Assembly: GCA_035939775.1 (NCBI GenBank)
Contig: DASZFO010000159.1
Span: 47,926-111,925, forward strand
Direction: 5' to 3'
Source of the DNA: Pirellulales bacterium
GTDB lineage: Bacteria; Planctomycetota; Planctomycetia; Pirellulales; DATAWG01
Length of the DNA stretch: 64,000 bases
Below are positions 35,132 to 44,039 of this stretch, one piece after another. Within the stretch, counting starts at the first letter, position 1, and each line of letters starts with the position of its first letter. The position numbers and the translations under genes are program-made. The notes beneath the pieces were generated by a model that was given only the letters and a program-made list of their open reading frames with translations, did no database searches and was not told the DNA's origin.

Positions 35132-35151
35132 CCGCCAAGGGGCCCACAGCC

Positions 35152-36000
35152 ATGCCGCGACATGCTTCCGCCAAACTCGGCTTTACGCTCGTCGAGCTGC
35201 TCGTCGTCATCGCGATTCTTGGCATCCTGATCGGGCTATTGCTGCCTGGCTTGCAAGCCACGCGGGAGGCCGCGCGGCGGACCCAGTGCCAGAATAATCT
35301 CCGGCAATATGGATTCGCATTGCAGCACTTCCACAATGCATTCAAGACCTTCCCCGTCGGAAATGTCCAAGATCGCTGGTGGGGCTTTCAGGCCAAGCTC
35401 TTGCCGTTCATGGAGTCAAAGGACGTCTATCAGATGATCGACTTTGGCGGGTTTATCTGGGGTCGTCCGCGTACCTGCTTTGAATGGTGCGGCGCCCAGC
35501 CACCAGAATTGGACCCCGCCAACAGGGTCCTCAGCGTCGACAAGTGCCCGGACGATCCGAGCGCCGGCAGCATCTACCCCGATTCAGTTTTCGGAAACTT
35601 CGGTTGCACCAATTATCTCGGGATGATGGGAACGTCGTCGACGGCGAATGACGGAATCTTGTTTTACGCCGGCAGCGTGCGGCTGAGCCAAGTCACAGAT
35701 GGTTCCTCACACACAATCATCATGGGAGAGCGTGGGGTTTCGAATAATCTCTGGGGATGGCCTTATTGCGGCTATGGGGACGGCACCGGAGACGGTGATA
35801 ATCTTTGCAGCACGCAACTGGGCCTTTGCCCCGGGGCGCCCGATGGCAGCCATAATTTTCACTTTTGGAGCTACCATCCTGACCTCGTGCTGTTCTCGTT
35901 TGCAGACACGTCCGTGCATTCGCTTGATTACGAGATCGATTTCCAGCTTTTCCAGGCGCTATCGACGCGGGCTGGAGGCGAAACGGTGAGCGTGCCGTAG
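35152..36000 (+). CDS. DUF1559 pseudopilin-like protein
   Basis: 282 residues. It starts [24 protein letters not shown], a type IV pilin-like N-methylation motif with cleavage expected after the Gly and a hydrophobic helix. Next comes LLPGLQATREAARRTQCQNN, the standard DUF1559 continuation. The C-terminal region has SYHPDLVLFSFADTSVH, corresponding to the family's H-x9-DG motif with Asp-Thr instead of Asp-Gly. These proteins are abundant in planctomycetes and probably form or decorate pseudopili or surface structures. It is co-directional with the small lipoprotein. Confidence 0.93.
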   Translation: MPRHASAKLGFTLVELLVVIAILGILIGLLLPGLQATREAARRTQCQNNLRQYGFALQHFHNAFKTFPVGNVQDRWWGFQAKLLPFMESKDVYQMIDFGGFIWGRPRTCFEWCGAQPPELDPANRVLSVDKCPDDPSAGSIYPDSVFGNFGCTNYLGMMGTSSTANDGILFYAGSVRLSQVTDGSSHTIIMGERGVSNNLWGWPYCGYGDGTGDGDNLCSTQLGLCPGAPDGSHNFHFWSYHPDLVLFSFADTSVHSLDYEIDFQLFQALSTRAGGETVSVP

Positions 36001-36011
36001 GAGCGAGACTT

Positions 36012-36062
36012 TTGGAGTTCAGCCTTTAGGCTGTGACGCGCAGGCTAAAGCCTGAACTCCAA
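36012..36062. repeat. Palindromic intergenic repeat, family C
   Basis: Two 22-base arms (TTGGAGTTCAGCCTTTAGGC and the complement-like GCTAAAGCCTGAACTCCAA) pair with two mismatches around TGACGCG. It lies just after the DUF1559 stop and may also serve as a terminator hairpin, although no T-run follows. Confidence 0.85.
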
Positions 36063-36067
36063 CACGG

Positions 36068-36086
36068 CGGTTTGCAAGCGAACCGG
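36068..36086. repeat. GGTTCGC-AA-GCGAACC palindrome, family J (copy 1)
   Basis: An 8-bp inverted repeat (CGGTTTGC with GCGAACCG, one mismatch) that recurs at 39634-39652 and 44891-44910. Intergenic. Confidence 0.6.
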
Positions 36087-36146
36087 CTGACGAATCCGAT
36101 CTCAAATCTCTGGCCGTTAAATACTGAAACTTCCCACAACCGCCGG

Positions 36147-36758
36147 TCAGTAATTGAAGCGCAGCCCGCGGTCGTGCAACTCGGCGACGAGGGCGGGCGT
36201 GCTCGTGTACTGGACGGCATCGAAGCCCGCCTCACGCGCCCCGGTGACGTGTCCGAGGATATCGTCGCAGAAGAGGATTTCTCCCGGGGCGACGCCCGCC
36301 AGCTCGGCCGCCGCTCGATAGATTTTCGGATCGGGCTTGAGCGCTCCGATCTGAAAGCTAAGCGCGAACACGGTGAACGCCGCCGGCAGGATTCCGTAGT
36401 CCGAGTTCATCAGGCGCTGCCAATCGCACTCGCAGGTGTTGGAAAGGATTCCGAGCCGAAAGCCGGCGTCTTCCAGCGCCGTGATCACGGGCAGCAACGA
36501 ATGATTCAGTTCGAAGATGTCGCTGGCCGCGTGAAAGAATCGATCGGCCTTGGGGCTAGCGCCGGTCGTGCGGCAGAATTCAGCGTGGAAATCGTGGCTT
36601 GAAATCTCCCCGAGACCATATCGCCGGCTCAATTCGCTGTCGAACACCGCCGCGAATACTTGCTCGGGCGGAATGCCGGCCACCTCCGCGATCTGCCGGC
36701 ATCCCTTGAGATGATCGAATCGCGCGACGACGTTGCCGAGATCGAAGTAGAGGAACAT
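36147..36758 (-). CDS. HAD-superfamily hydrolase (subfamily IA)
   Basis: 203-residue phosphatase-like enzyme. Motif I is YFDLGNVVARFD (nucleophile Asp), with a helical cap (about residues 15-80). Motif II is GILSNTCE, motif III KPDPKIYRAA, motif IV LFCDDILGHVTGA. The GNV form of motif I and the overall sequence resemble YihX-type sugar-phosphate phosphatases. The substrate cannot be told. Start ATG with a weak ribosome site. Directly upstream lies a direct/inverted repeat. Confidence 0.9.
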   Translation of the reverse strand: MFLYFDLGNVVARFDHLKGCRQIAEVAGIPPEQVFAAVFDSELSRRYGLGEISSHDFHAEFCRTTGASPKADRFFHAASDIFELNHSLLPVITALEDAGFRLGILSNTCECDWQRLMNSDYGILPAAFTVFALSFQIGALKPDPKIYRAAAELAGVAPGEILFCDDILGHVTGAREAGFDAVQYTSTPALVAELHDRGLRFNY

Positions 36759-36770
36759 CGTCGGAAGGTT

Positions 36771-36850
36771 AGAGGTCGGAGGTCGGAGGTCGCGGGGGCG
36801 GAGTCAAGCGGCGGCGATCATCGACCTCCGACTTCCGATCTCCGACCTCT
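36771..36850. repeat. GGTCGGAGGTC direct and inverted repeat, family I (copy 1)
   Basis: Three AGGTCGG units on the left face complementary CGACCTCCGAC-type units on the right, giving a long imperfect hairpin upstream of the HAD gene. Similar units occur at 44843-44880. Confidence 0.65.
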
Positions 36851-36866
36851 TCATTTCGAGGCAGTC

Positions 36867-36971
36867 TAAGAGCTTATCCGAAAACCGCTGGGCAAAGGGG
36901 ACAGTCCCCGTTTTGCTCCGCGGACTTCGCAAAAGGGGGACAGTCCCCGGCGGTTTTCGGATCGGCTCTAA
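36867..36971. repeat. Palindromic element containing two GGGGACAGTCCCC cores, family D
   Basis: Outer arms TAAGAGCTTATCCGAAAACC and the matching CGGTTTTCGGATCGGCTCTA pair imperfectly. Inside are two copies of GGGGACAGTCCCCG flanking TTTGCTCCGCGGACTTCGCA. Its right end overlaps the stop codon of the DUF1080 gene. Confidence 0.8.
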
Positions 36972-37633
36972 AACTCGCGAATCACTAGGTCCTTATACCA
37001 CGCTTCGCTGGCGGGGCCGCTGTGGATTTGCAGGCCGATCAATCCTTTCTGTTCCAGTTTTTCGTCCGGCTCGGTGTAATCGACCGTCTTCAGGCCGTTG
37101 AGCCAAAGCTGGATGTGCCGGCCCTCGCAGCGGATCACGTAGTCGTTCCAATCGTTGAGCTTGAGCACCTTCTTGAGTTCATCGGCGTCCGGCCCGATCA
37201 AAGTCTTCCTTCGCCTCGATTCGTCGTACAAGCTGCCCCAATACTGCTGGCCCATGTCGGCTTGGTAGCCAATCATTTCACTATTGTTCGGCAGGCGGCG
37301 GCTACGAATTTGGATTCCGCCATTGGCCGAGGTCGCGCCGGTCAATTTCACCTTCAGCCGCAATTCAAAATCGCCGTACTCTTTCGTCGTGGCGAGAAAC
37401 TCATTTCGCGGCAGTGTCGCTTTCAACGACCCGCCGACGATCGCCCCGTCCTCGATCCGGAACACCTTCAAATCCCCTTCCCAGCCATTGAACGTTTTGC
37501 CATCGAACAGCGCGATCGCTTGGCCCTTCTCGGTCGCATCGGCGCCGAAACTAATCGGAACGTGAGCCGCCAACGAGCCACCCATCAATCCGCAAAAGGC
37601 AACCCAAAAGAATCCGCCCAATCGATTGTTCAT
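36968..37633 (-). CDS. DUF1080 (3-keto-disaccharide hydrolase-like) secreted protein
   Basis: 221 residues. A signal peptide (about 1-30) precedes the concanavalin-like DUF1080 domain: ALFDGKTFNGWEGDLKVF, RIEDGAIVGGSLKATLP, FLATTKEYGDFELRLKVKL, NGGIQIRSRRLP, YQADMGQQYWGSLYDESRR and LIGLQIHSGPASEAWYKDL. Some members split 3-keto-glucosides and related sugars; many planctomycete paralogues are untested. GAGGAGG precedes the chosen ATG. It is isolated, between repeats of families D and B. Confidence 0.93.
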   Translation of the reverse strand: MNNRLGGFFWVAFCGLMGGSLAAHVPISFGADATEKGQAIALFDGKTFNGWEGDLKVFRIEDGAIVGGSLKATLPRNEFLATTKEYGDFELRLKVKLTGATSANGGIQIRSRRLPNNSEMIGYQADMGQQYWGSLYDESRRRKTLIGPDADELKKVLKLNDWNDYVIRCEGRHIQLWLNGLKTVDYTEPDEKLEQKGLIGLQIHSGPASEAWYKDLVIREF

Positions 37634-37680
37634 GGAAGTCCTCCTCGGTCTCATTCGCCTTCGGTTCGCTACGGATGCAC

Positions 37681-37782
37681 GGTAGGGTGCGTCAAGGCTC
37701 TGCGCAGACGCACCGCGCCGGAACGTGGGGCCAATTCTGCTACAAACGACGGTGCGTCAGCGCGGACCTGACGCACCCTACC
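37681..37782. repeat. GGTAGGGTGCGTC palindromic element, family B (copy 1)
   Basis: Perfect 14-base terminal arms GGTAGGGTGCGTCA and TGACGCACCCTACC enclose two smaller hairpins (AGGCTCTGCGCAGACGCACC and GGTGCGTCAGCGCGGACC). Related elements occur at 40970-41043 and 55127-55166. Confidence 0.85.
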
Positions 37783-37866
37783 CACGCGCCCCTCATCCCT
37801 CGCCCCTCGTACCTTCCCAAGATAGAATGAACCTCCGTCAAGGTAAACCCGCCCGCGAGCAAACGC

Positions 37867-39546
37867 ATGGCCGCCCAATTGAATAAGTACAGTTCCCGAA
37901 TCACCCAGCCGAAGTCGCAGGGGGCCTCGCAAGCCATGCTCTACGCCACCGGTATGAGCGAAGCCGACATGCAAAAGCCGCAGGTCGGCATCGCTAGCAT
38001 GTGGTACGACGGCAACTCCTGCAACATGCACCTGAACCGGCTCGCCGATCTCGCGAAAGAAGGCGTCGTCGCGGCTGGGATGGTCGGGATGCGGTTCAAC
38101 ACGATCGGCGTGAGCGACGGGATCTCGATGGGAACCGACGGAATGAGCTATTCGCTCCAATCGCGCGATTTGATCGCCGATTCGATCGAGACCGTGATGC
38201 AGGCCCAATGGTACGACGCGAACATTTCGCTCCCCGGTTGCGATAAGAACATGCCTGGCTGCCTGATTGCGATGGGGCGGCTCAATCGGCCCTCGCTGAT
38301 GATCTATGGGGGCACGATCCGCGCCGGGCATCTTGACGGTGAGACGCTCGATATCGTCTCCGCCTTTCAATGCTATGGTGAATACATTGCCGGCCGCATG
38401 GACGACTGGAAGCGGCAGGACATCGTCCGTCATGCTTGCCCTGGCGCGGGCGCTTGCGGCGGAATGTACACGGCCAACACGATGGCCTCGGCGATCGAGG
38501 CCCTGGGGATGAGTCTGCCCTACAGTTCCTCGACGCCTGCCGAGGATCCGAAGAAGCTCGACGAATGCTTTCGCTCCGGCGCCGCGATCCGCAATCTGCT
38601 CGAGCGCGACATCAAGCCGAGCGACATCATGACCCGCCGGGCATTCGAAAACGCGATGACCGTCGTGATGGCCGTCGGCGGCTCGACGAATGCCGTGCTG
38701 CACTTGATCGCGATGGCCCGAGCCGTCGGCGTGCCCCTCGGGATCGACGACTTCCAGAATACGAGCGATCGCGTCCCATTTCTGGCCGATCTGAAGCCGA
38801 GCGGCCGGTTCGTGCAAGAAGATCTGCAACAGATCGGCGGGATTCCCGGCGTGATGAAGTATCTGCTCGAGAAGGGCTATCTCGACGGCGGCTGCCTGAC
38901 GGTGACCGGCCGAACCCTGGCCGAGAATCTAGCCGACCTGCCGGGGTTGACGCCGGGGCAGAAGATCATCCATCAGGTCGAGGATCCGATCAAGCCGACC
39001 GGGCACATCCGCATCCTCCGCGGCAATCTCGCGCCGGACGGAGCGGTTGCAAAAATCACGGGCAAGGAAGGAACGCGATTCGCCGGGCCGGCACGAGTCT
39101 ACGACTCGGAGGAAGCGATGCTCGCCGCGCTCGAGAAAAACGAGATACGCAAGGGAGACGTGGTCGTGATCCGCTTCGAGGGTCCGAAAGGCGGCCCCGG
39201 AATGCCCGAGATGCTCACGCCCACCTCGGCCATCATGGGCGCGGGGTTGGGTAACGAAGTCGCGCTATTGACCGACGGGCGGTTTTCGGGTGGATCGCAC
39301 GGATTCATCGTCGGCCACATCACTCCGGAGGCCCAGGAAGGCGGCCCATTGGCGCTCGTGCGAAACGGCGACACGATCGTGATCGATGCGGCCAAGAGCC
39401 TGTTAGAAGTTGAGCTGAGCGCCGACGAAATATCCCGCCGCCGCGCTGCCTGGAATGCCCCGCCCTACAAGGCGACGCGCGGTACGCTGTACAAGTACAT
39501 CAAGAACGTCAAGAACGCCTCGGAAGGTTGCGTTACTGACGAATGA
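37867..39546 (+). CDS. ilvD: Dihydroxy-acid dehydratase
   Basis: Third common step of valine, leucine and isoleucine synthesis: dehydration of 2,3-dihydroxy-3-methylbutanoate (and the methylpentanoate analogue) to the 2-oxo acid, in the cytoplasm. The iron-sulfur ligands are in [20 protein letters not shown] and [18 protein letters not shown]. It also has [14 protein letters not shown] and [20 protein letters not shown]. At 559 residues it is full length. No other branched-chain gene is next to it. The cluster form follows the general family and cannot be read from sequence alone. Confidence 0.98.
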   Translation: MAAQLNKYSSRITQPKSQGASQAMLYATGMSEADMQKPQVGIASMWYDGNSCNMHLNRLADLAKEGVVAAGMVGMRFNTIGVSDGISMGTDGMSYSLQSRDLIADSIETVMQAQWYDANISLPGCDKNMPGCLIAMGRLNRPSLMIYGGTIRAGHLDGETLDIVSAFQCYGEYIAGRMDDWKRQDIVRHACPGAGACGGMYTANTMASAIEALGMSLPYSSSTPAEDPKKLDECFRSGAAIRNLLERDIKPSDIMTRRAFENAMTVVMAVGGSTNAVLHLIAMARAVGVPLGIDDFQNTSDRVPFLADLKPSGRFVQEDLQQIGGIPGVMKYLLEKGYLDGGCLTVTGRTLAENLADLPGLTPGQKIIHQVEDPIKPTGHIRILRGNLAPDGAVAKITGKEGTRFAGPARVYDSEEAMLAALEKNEIRKGDVVVIRFEGPKGGPGMPEMLTPTSAIMGAGLGNEVALLTDGRFSGGSHGFIVGHITPEAQEGGPLALVRNGDTIVIDAAKSLLEVELSADEISRRRAAWNAPPYKATRGTLYKYIKNVKNASEGCVTDE

Positions 39547-39633
39547 CCCACCACCGCTCCGAGCGGCGCTCGAGAATCGGGAATTGACCGAATCCGTGGC
39601 GTTTCGATAATGGGTGGCATTGGCCGGGCCCTT

Positions 39634-39652
39634 CGGTTCGCAAGCGAACCGG
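39634..39652. repeat. GGTTCGC-AA-GCGAACC palindrome, family J (copy 2)
   Basis: Perfect 8-bp inverted repeat CGGTTCGC-AA-GCGAACCG upstream of the flavoprotein gene. Confidence 0.6.
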
Positions 39653-39718
39653 CCGACGAGAGGTTTTCCCGCGTCCACACGCTCCCATTTTCTCCCCTTT
39701 ACTTTCTCGCATATTCCG

Positions 39719-40954
39719 ATGCCTTCTTCAGATTCCACCGACGTCGTTGTCATTGGCGGCGGGCCGGCTGGTTCCACCGCTTCGACTCTCATCGCCGAGC
39801 ATGGGCTTCAGGTGCAGCTTTTCGAGCGCGAGCGGTTCCCGCGATTTCATATTGGCGAATCGCTGATCCCCGAGACGTATTGGGTGCTCAAGCGGCTGGG
39901 AATGCTGCCGAAAATGAAGGCCAGCCATTTCGTCAAGAAATACAGCGTGCAGTTTGTTAATCAGCACGGCAAGCTCTCCGAGCCGTTCTATTTCATGGAG
40001 CACAAGCCGCACGAGTGCTCGCAAACTTGGCAAGTGGTCCGCAGCGAGTTCGACGCCATGCTGCTCGACAACGCGGCGGAGCACGGCGTGAAGGTTCACC
40101 AGGGAACGCGGGTGTTGGAGGTGTTGTTCGAGGGAGATCGGGCCGTCGGCGTCAAAGTCGCGGATGAAAGCGGCGCGGAGCGCGAGGTCCGCGCGAAGGT
40201 CGTGGTCGATACGAGCGGACAGAGTTCGATGCTCATCAATCGTTTCCAACTTAAAGTGCCCGATCCCAAATTGAACAAGGGGGCCGTGTGGACCTATTTT
40301 GAAGGGGCCTATCGCGATTCGGGGCGCGACGAAGGAGCCACGCTCGTCCTGCAAGTGAAAGACAAGAAGGGCTGGTTCTGGTATATCCCGCTGCACGACA
40401 ACATCGTCAGCGTCGGCGTAGTGGCGTCGTTCGATTATCTATTCAAAAATCGCGGCGATCATGAGACGATTTACAACGAGGAACTCGACCGCTGTCCAGC
40501 CGTGAAAGAGCGCGTGTCGATCGGTCGCCGGGCCTCGCGATTTTACGCCACCAAGGATTATTCCTACCGAGCCAGCCGCGCGGCGGGAGACGGCTGGGTG
40601 TTGGCCGGTGATGCGTTCGGCTTTCTCGATCCGCTGTATTCGTCCGGAGTTCTCTTGGCGCTGAAATCGGGTGAGTTGGCGGCCGACGCGGTTGCCGAAG
40701 GGATCGCCAAGGGAGACACTTCCGCCGCGCAATTGGGCAAATGGATGCCGGATTTCGTCAAGGGAATGGACCGCATGCGGCGGCTGGTCTGCGAATACTA
40801 CGATGGCTTCAGCTTCGGCCGCTTTGTCCGCCGTTATCCGCACCTCAAGGGCTTGCTCACCGATCTGTTGATCGGAGATCTGTTCAAGGACGAACTGGAC
40901 CAAGTGATCGAGCCGATGGACGCAGTTCGCGCCGAAATGGCGCTGGCGGATTAG
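39719..40954 (+). CDS. FAD-dependent oxidoreductase related to flavin-dependent halogenases
   Basis: 411 residues. The Rossmann start is VVVIGGGPAGSTASTLIAEH, followed by FERERFPRFHIGESLIPETY, a block common to halogenases. A GWFWYIPL segment matches the WxWxIP motif of flavin-dependent halogenases. The second FAD block is GWVLAGDAFGFLDPLYSSGV. A Lys-containing FVKKYSVQF lies near where halogenases keep the lysine that forms the halogenating species. It is soluble and would need reduced flavin from a partner. No secondary-metabolite genes flank it, so a related monooxygenase or reductase role remains possible. Confidence 0.8.
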   Translation: MPSSDSTDVVVIGGGPAGSTASTLIAEHGLQVQLFERERFPRFHIGESLIPETYWVLKRLGMLPKMKASHFVKKYSVQFVNQHGKLSEPFYFMEHKPHECSQTWQVVRSEFDAMLLDNAAEHGVKVHQGTRVLEVLFEGDRAVGVKVADESGAEREVRAKVVVDTSGQSSMLINRFQLKVPDPKLNKGAVWTYFEGAYRDSGRDEGATLVLQVKDKKGWFWYIPLHDNIVSVGVVASFDYLFKNRGDHETIYNEELDRCPAVKERVSIGRRASRFYATKDYSYRASRAAGDGWVLAGDAFGFLDPLYSSGVLLALKSGELAADAVAEGIAKGDTSAAQLGKWMPDFVKGMDRMRRLVCEYYDGFSFGRFVRRYPHLKGLLTDLLIGDLFKDELDQVIEPMDAVRAEMALAD

Positions 40955-40969
40955 CCGGCAGATGTAGAT

Positions 40970-41043
40970 GTAGGGTGCGTCCAGCGAAGCGCTGACGCGC
41001 CGGCGCGGCATGGTGCATCCGCGCTTCGCTTGACGTACCCTAC
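40970..41043. repeat. GTAGGGTGCGTC palindromic element, family B (copy 2)
   Basis: Arms GTAGGGTGCGTC and GACGTACCCTAC enclose a GC-rich hairpin core (CAGCGAAGCGCTGACG). It lies between the convergent flavoprotein and propeller genes and ends two bases before the latter's stop. Confidence 0.8.
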
Positions 41044-41045
41044 GC

Positions 41046-42443
41046 TTACTTGCTCGGGATCAGTTCCACGCAGGCCAGGCGATCCTTGCCGCGAACGTAG
41101 AGCAAGCCGTGCGACAGGATTGGGGCGGCCCAGCACGGGTAGGTGAGGAGTTTTCGATCTGGGAAATCGACGCCTCCGATCGGCTCGTCTTTGGTCATGA
41201 GCACCGCTTTCGCCACCGGATCGAATTTCTCCGGATTCGCGCGGACCAAGAGCAACTGCCCAGCCTCGGTGAGGCAGACAAAGTGGCCATCGACGTGGAG
41301 GAGCGAAGTGCGGGTCAGATCCGGCTCGCTCCATTTCACCTTTCCGGTCGCAAACTCAATACAGCGCAGATCGGCGCTGTCGGGCTGCCGGCCGCTGGAG
41401 CCGTACAGAAAGCCGTCGACGTAAATCGGCGTGTTCCAGTGCAGCTTCATCGCTTTCTCGTCGCGGATTCCGGGTGGATCGCGCCACACCACGTCGTAGC
41501 CGCCCGGATGCACACGCAACAGCGAGCTGCCAACCTGATAGCACTCGGAGATGAACACAGTGTCGTCGACCACCACGGGGCTGCTCGCGTTGACGCTTTC
41601 GAGCAGCTTTGCTCGCCACGGATAATGGAAATCCTGCTTGCCAGTCAGCGGATCGAAGCCGATCAGGCCGCCGCGGGCGAAGACGAAGCACCACCGCCGG
41701 CCACCGATGGCCGCTAGCGTGGGGCTGGAGTAGGAAGCCAGCTCGTCGCTGAACCGGTATTTCACTTTGCCTGTCCGCTTGTCGAACGCGACCACGGCGC
41801 TTCCATCTCCCTTCGCTTGATCGATTCGCGGCGCGGAATCGGGATCTGCGCTCGCCGGGCTGCCGCCGATCTGCACGATCAGCAGGTCGCCTTCGATCGC
41901 TGGCGTGCTGCCGACACCGAAGAAATTCTGCACCACGTGAAACTGCTTCGCCGTATCGACACTCCACAATCGCTTGCCGTCGACGACGCTCAGGCAATTG
42001 AGCATCCCGTCAGGGCCAAAGATGTACACGCGGTCGTCATCCACGATCGGCGAGGCGCGCGGTCCGCCATCGTAGTCGTACATATCCTGGTAATCCGTGG
42101 GATAGGTGAACTCCCAGAGGGGTTTGGCCGTCTCGCTCTCGACGCACCGCAGCCGGGCGTCGTGCACCGTGCGATCGAACACGTACAGCCGGCCGCGGCT
42201 GATCGCCGGCATGCAGTAGCCCATCGCCAGGCGCATCTGCCAAACCAAACGCGGCCCCTGCTCGGGCCATTGCGTCAGAATGCCGCGCTCCGGCGATTTG
42301 CTGTCGCCGGTCGGCCCGAGGAACCGCGGCCAATCGACCCCTTGCTTGCGAGTTCCCAAATCCGGCACATCCGCCCCGCGGATCGATTGCTCCGCCGAAA
42401 CGATCATGGCCAGGACCGCAACGATCGTCAGAATCCTGCGCAT
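41046..42443 (-). CDS. Secreted PQQ-like beta-propeller protein
   Basis: 465 residues with signal peptide (about 1-23, ending SIRGAD). It is followed by repeated PQQ-dehydrogenase-like blades with alternating 'GRLYVFDR', 'VYIFGPDGMLNCLSVVDGKR LW' and 'AFDKRTGKVKYRF' type segments, and a WPRFLGPTGDSKSPERG opening common to planctomycete outer-membrane-biogenesis-like propellers. No PQQ-binding or catalytic residues can be assigned, so a scaffold or binding role is more likely than an enzyme. GGAG lies just before the ATG. Confidence 0.9.
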   Translation of the reverse strand: MRRILTIVAVLAMIVSAEQSIRGADVPDLGTRKQGVDWPRFLGPTGDSKSPERGILTQWPEQGPRLVWQMRLAMGYCMPAISRGRLYVFDRTVHDARLRCVESETAKPLWEFTYPTDYQDMYDYDGGPRASPIVDDDRVYIFGPDGMLNCLSVVDGKRLWSVDTAKQFHVVQNFFGVGSTPAIEGDLLIVQIGGSPASADPDSAPRIDQAKGDGSAVVAFDKRTGKVKYRFSDELASYSSPTLAAIGGRRWCFVFARGGLIGFDPLTGKQDFHYPWRAKLLESVNASSPVVVDDTVFISECYQVGSSLLRVHPGGYDVVWRDPPGIRDEKAMKLHWNTPIYVDGFLYGSSGRQPDSADLRCIEFATGKVKWSEPDLTRTSLLHVDGHFVCLTEAGQLLLVRANPEKFDPVAKAVLMTKDEPIGGVDFPDRKLLTYPCWAAPILSHGLLYVRGKDRLACVELIPSK

Positions 42444-42523
42444 AAGTTTCTCCGTTGTTGACGTAGAATACTGTATACCTTAAGACGGCAAAGTGCAAAG
42501 GATGAAAGACCGGCAGGTCAGTC

Positions 42524-42558
42524 CTTTCGTACTTTGTACTTCGTACTTCGTATTTGTT
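42524..42558. repeat. TTCGTACTT direct repeat, family G (copy 2)
   Basis: Units CTTTCGTACTTTGTACTTCG and TACTTCGTATTTG immediately precede the arfB start, leaving no room for a standard ribosome site. The same units occur at 4601-4643. Confidence 0.65.
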
Positions 42559-42561
42559 CCC

Positions 42562-42981
42562 ATGCTTGTCATCGAACCCAACATTCGCGTTCCGCTCGCC
42601 GAGTTCGAGTTCACATTCGTTCGCAGCGCCGGTCCCGGCGGACAGAACGTGAACAAGGTGAATACGAAGGCAGTGCTGCGCTGGCCGGTGGCCGCCAGCC
42701 CGAGCCTGCCCGACGCAGTGCGCAGCCGATTCACCACAAAGTACGGCAATCGGCTGACCGGTGCGGGGGAACTCGTCCTCAGCAGTCAGCGATTCCGCGA
42801 TCAAAGCCGCAACCGCGCCGATTGCTTGGAGAAAGTCGAGCAAATGTTGGCCAGCGTTGCGACCGCGCCCAAGAAGCGCAAGCGCACGCGGCCTACTTTG
42901 GCCAGTCGCGAGCGGCGGCTCGTCGAAAAGCGCCACCGCTCCGAGCACAAGCAACTCCGTCGCAACCGACCAGACGATTAG
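42562..42981 (+). CDS. arfB: Peptide chain release factor-like ribosome rescue protein (ArfB/YaeJ)
   Basis: 139 residues. It has the peptidyl-tRNA hydrolase GGQ loop in FVRSAGPGGQNVNKVNTKA and the basic C-terminal tail (KKRKRTRPTLASRERRLVEK) that inserts into the empty mRNA channel of stalled ribosomes. It lacks the codon-recognition domain of RF1 and RF2. The ATG is directly preceded by a repeat and has only a weak ribosome site. The 3' end overlaps the convergent aroE gene by four bases. Confidence 0.93.
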   Translation: MLVIEPNIRVPLAEFEFTFVRSAGPGGQNVNKVNTKAVLRWPVAASPSLPDAVRSRFTTKYGNRLTGAGELVLSSQRFRDQSRNRADCLEKVEQMLASVATAPKKRKRTRPTLASRERRLVEKRHRSEHKQLRRNRPDD

Positions 42982-43823
42982 CTCAAGAACTCCTCGACGG
43001 CATCGCGCATCAAGTCCGTGTCCGGTTCCAGACCTGTCCAAATCCGAAACGCGATCGCCGCTTGGTTCACGAGCATCCCCATGCCGTCCAGTGTGCGGCA
43101 TTCCTGGGCCTTCGCCTCCCGCAAGAGCCGCGATTCCGACGGGTTGACAATCACATCAGCGACGATCAGGCGAGGGCGCAGCGTATCGAGCGCAATCGGC
43201 GCCCGCGCTTGCGGATCGCCAATGCCGATCGACGTGGCGTTCACGAGCACGTCGGTCGCTTCCGGCAGATGAAAGTTCCCGTCCCAAACGACGAAACGGG
43301 CCGGCACATGGACTTTATCGTTCAGCAGGTTGGCCAACTCCTGTCCGCGGTCGATACTGCGATTGACCACCACGACCTCGGCCGCACCGGCCAGGCCAAG
43401 CTCGACCGCAATCGCCCGCGCCGCCCCGCCCGCTCCAAGAACCACGAATCGTTTTCCAGCCGGATCGACGAGCGTCCGCAGACTTTGCAAGAAACCCTTG
43501 CCGTCGGTGTTTTCGCCGATGAGCCGGTCGTTCTGCCGCTTCCAGCAATTGACCGCCCCCATTAAGCGGGCAGACTCGGTGAGATCGTCGAGCAGCGGGA
43601 CAATGGCCACCTTGTGCGGCATCGTTAGATTCCCGCCGCGAAACCCCATCGCCCGCATTCCGCGCACCGCGTCGGCCAGCTTCTCAGGGGCGACCTCGAA
43701 CGTCAGATACCGCCAGTCCAGCCCGGCCCTCGCGAATGCTTTCTCCATCACATACTGCGTCGGATTCCCCGCGACGGGATAGCCAAACAAGGCGACGATC
43801 TGTTGCAGCGATGCGTTGGACAC
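42978..43823 (-). CDS. aroE: Shikimate dehydrogenase family protein
   Basis: 281 residues, cytoplasmic. NADP-binding Rossmann motif VVLGAGGAARAIAVEL with VVVVNRSIDRG, catalytic NLTMPHKVAIVPLLD (Lys), GENTDGKGF (Asp) and VNATSIGIG are all present. The substrate-binding N-terminus, usually GxPVxHSxSPxMHN, reads FGYPVAGNPTQYVMEKAF, so the two shikimate-binding Ser residues are missing. It would normally reduce 3-dehydroshikimate in the aromatic pathway; the altered pocket could indicate a related substrate. GTG start without a strong ribosome site. Confidence 0.87.
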   Translation of the reverse strand: MSNASLQQIVALFGYPVAGNPTQYVMEKAFARAGLDWRYLTFEVAPEKLADAVRGMRAMGFRGGNLTMPHKVAIVPLLDDLTESARLMGAVNCWKRQNDRLIGENTDGKGFLQSLRTLVDPAGKRFVVLGAGGAARAIAVELGLAGAAEVVVVNRSIDRGQELANLLNDKVHVPARFVVWDGNFHLPEATDVLVNATSIGIGDPQARAPIALDTLRPRLIVADVIVNPSESRLLREAKAQECRTLDGMGMLVNQAAIAFRIWTGLEPDTDLMRDAVEEFLS

Positions 43824-44039
43824 GGCGAGTAACGAGCGCGGAGAGTTGAGAGTCGTGAGGTGTGCTGAGTGATCTTCCGGCGGTCAAGTTTAGTCTCGAT
43901 GTCCTCATCTTCTCGTGAAATACCAATGCTTGCAACCGCGAGTGACGATGGATCGGGCGAGAGTGTCCGTCGTAACTGAATTCGCCAAGAATTCAGCTAT
44001 CGCTTTCGATCAAAGAATTCTGGCGACTTCCGCTGCGGC

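Noticed and set aside
42493..42561. N-terminal extension of ArfB
   Set aside because: It would translate the TTCGTACTT repeat. The family begins at the ATG used.
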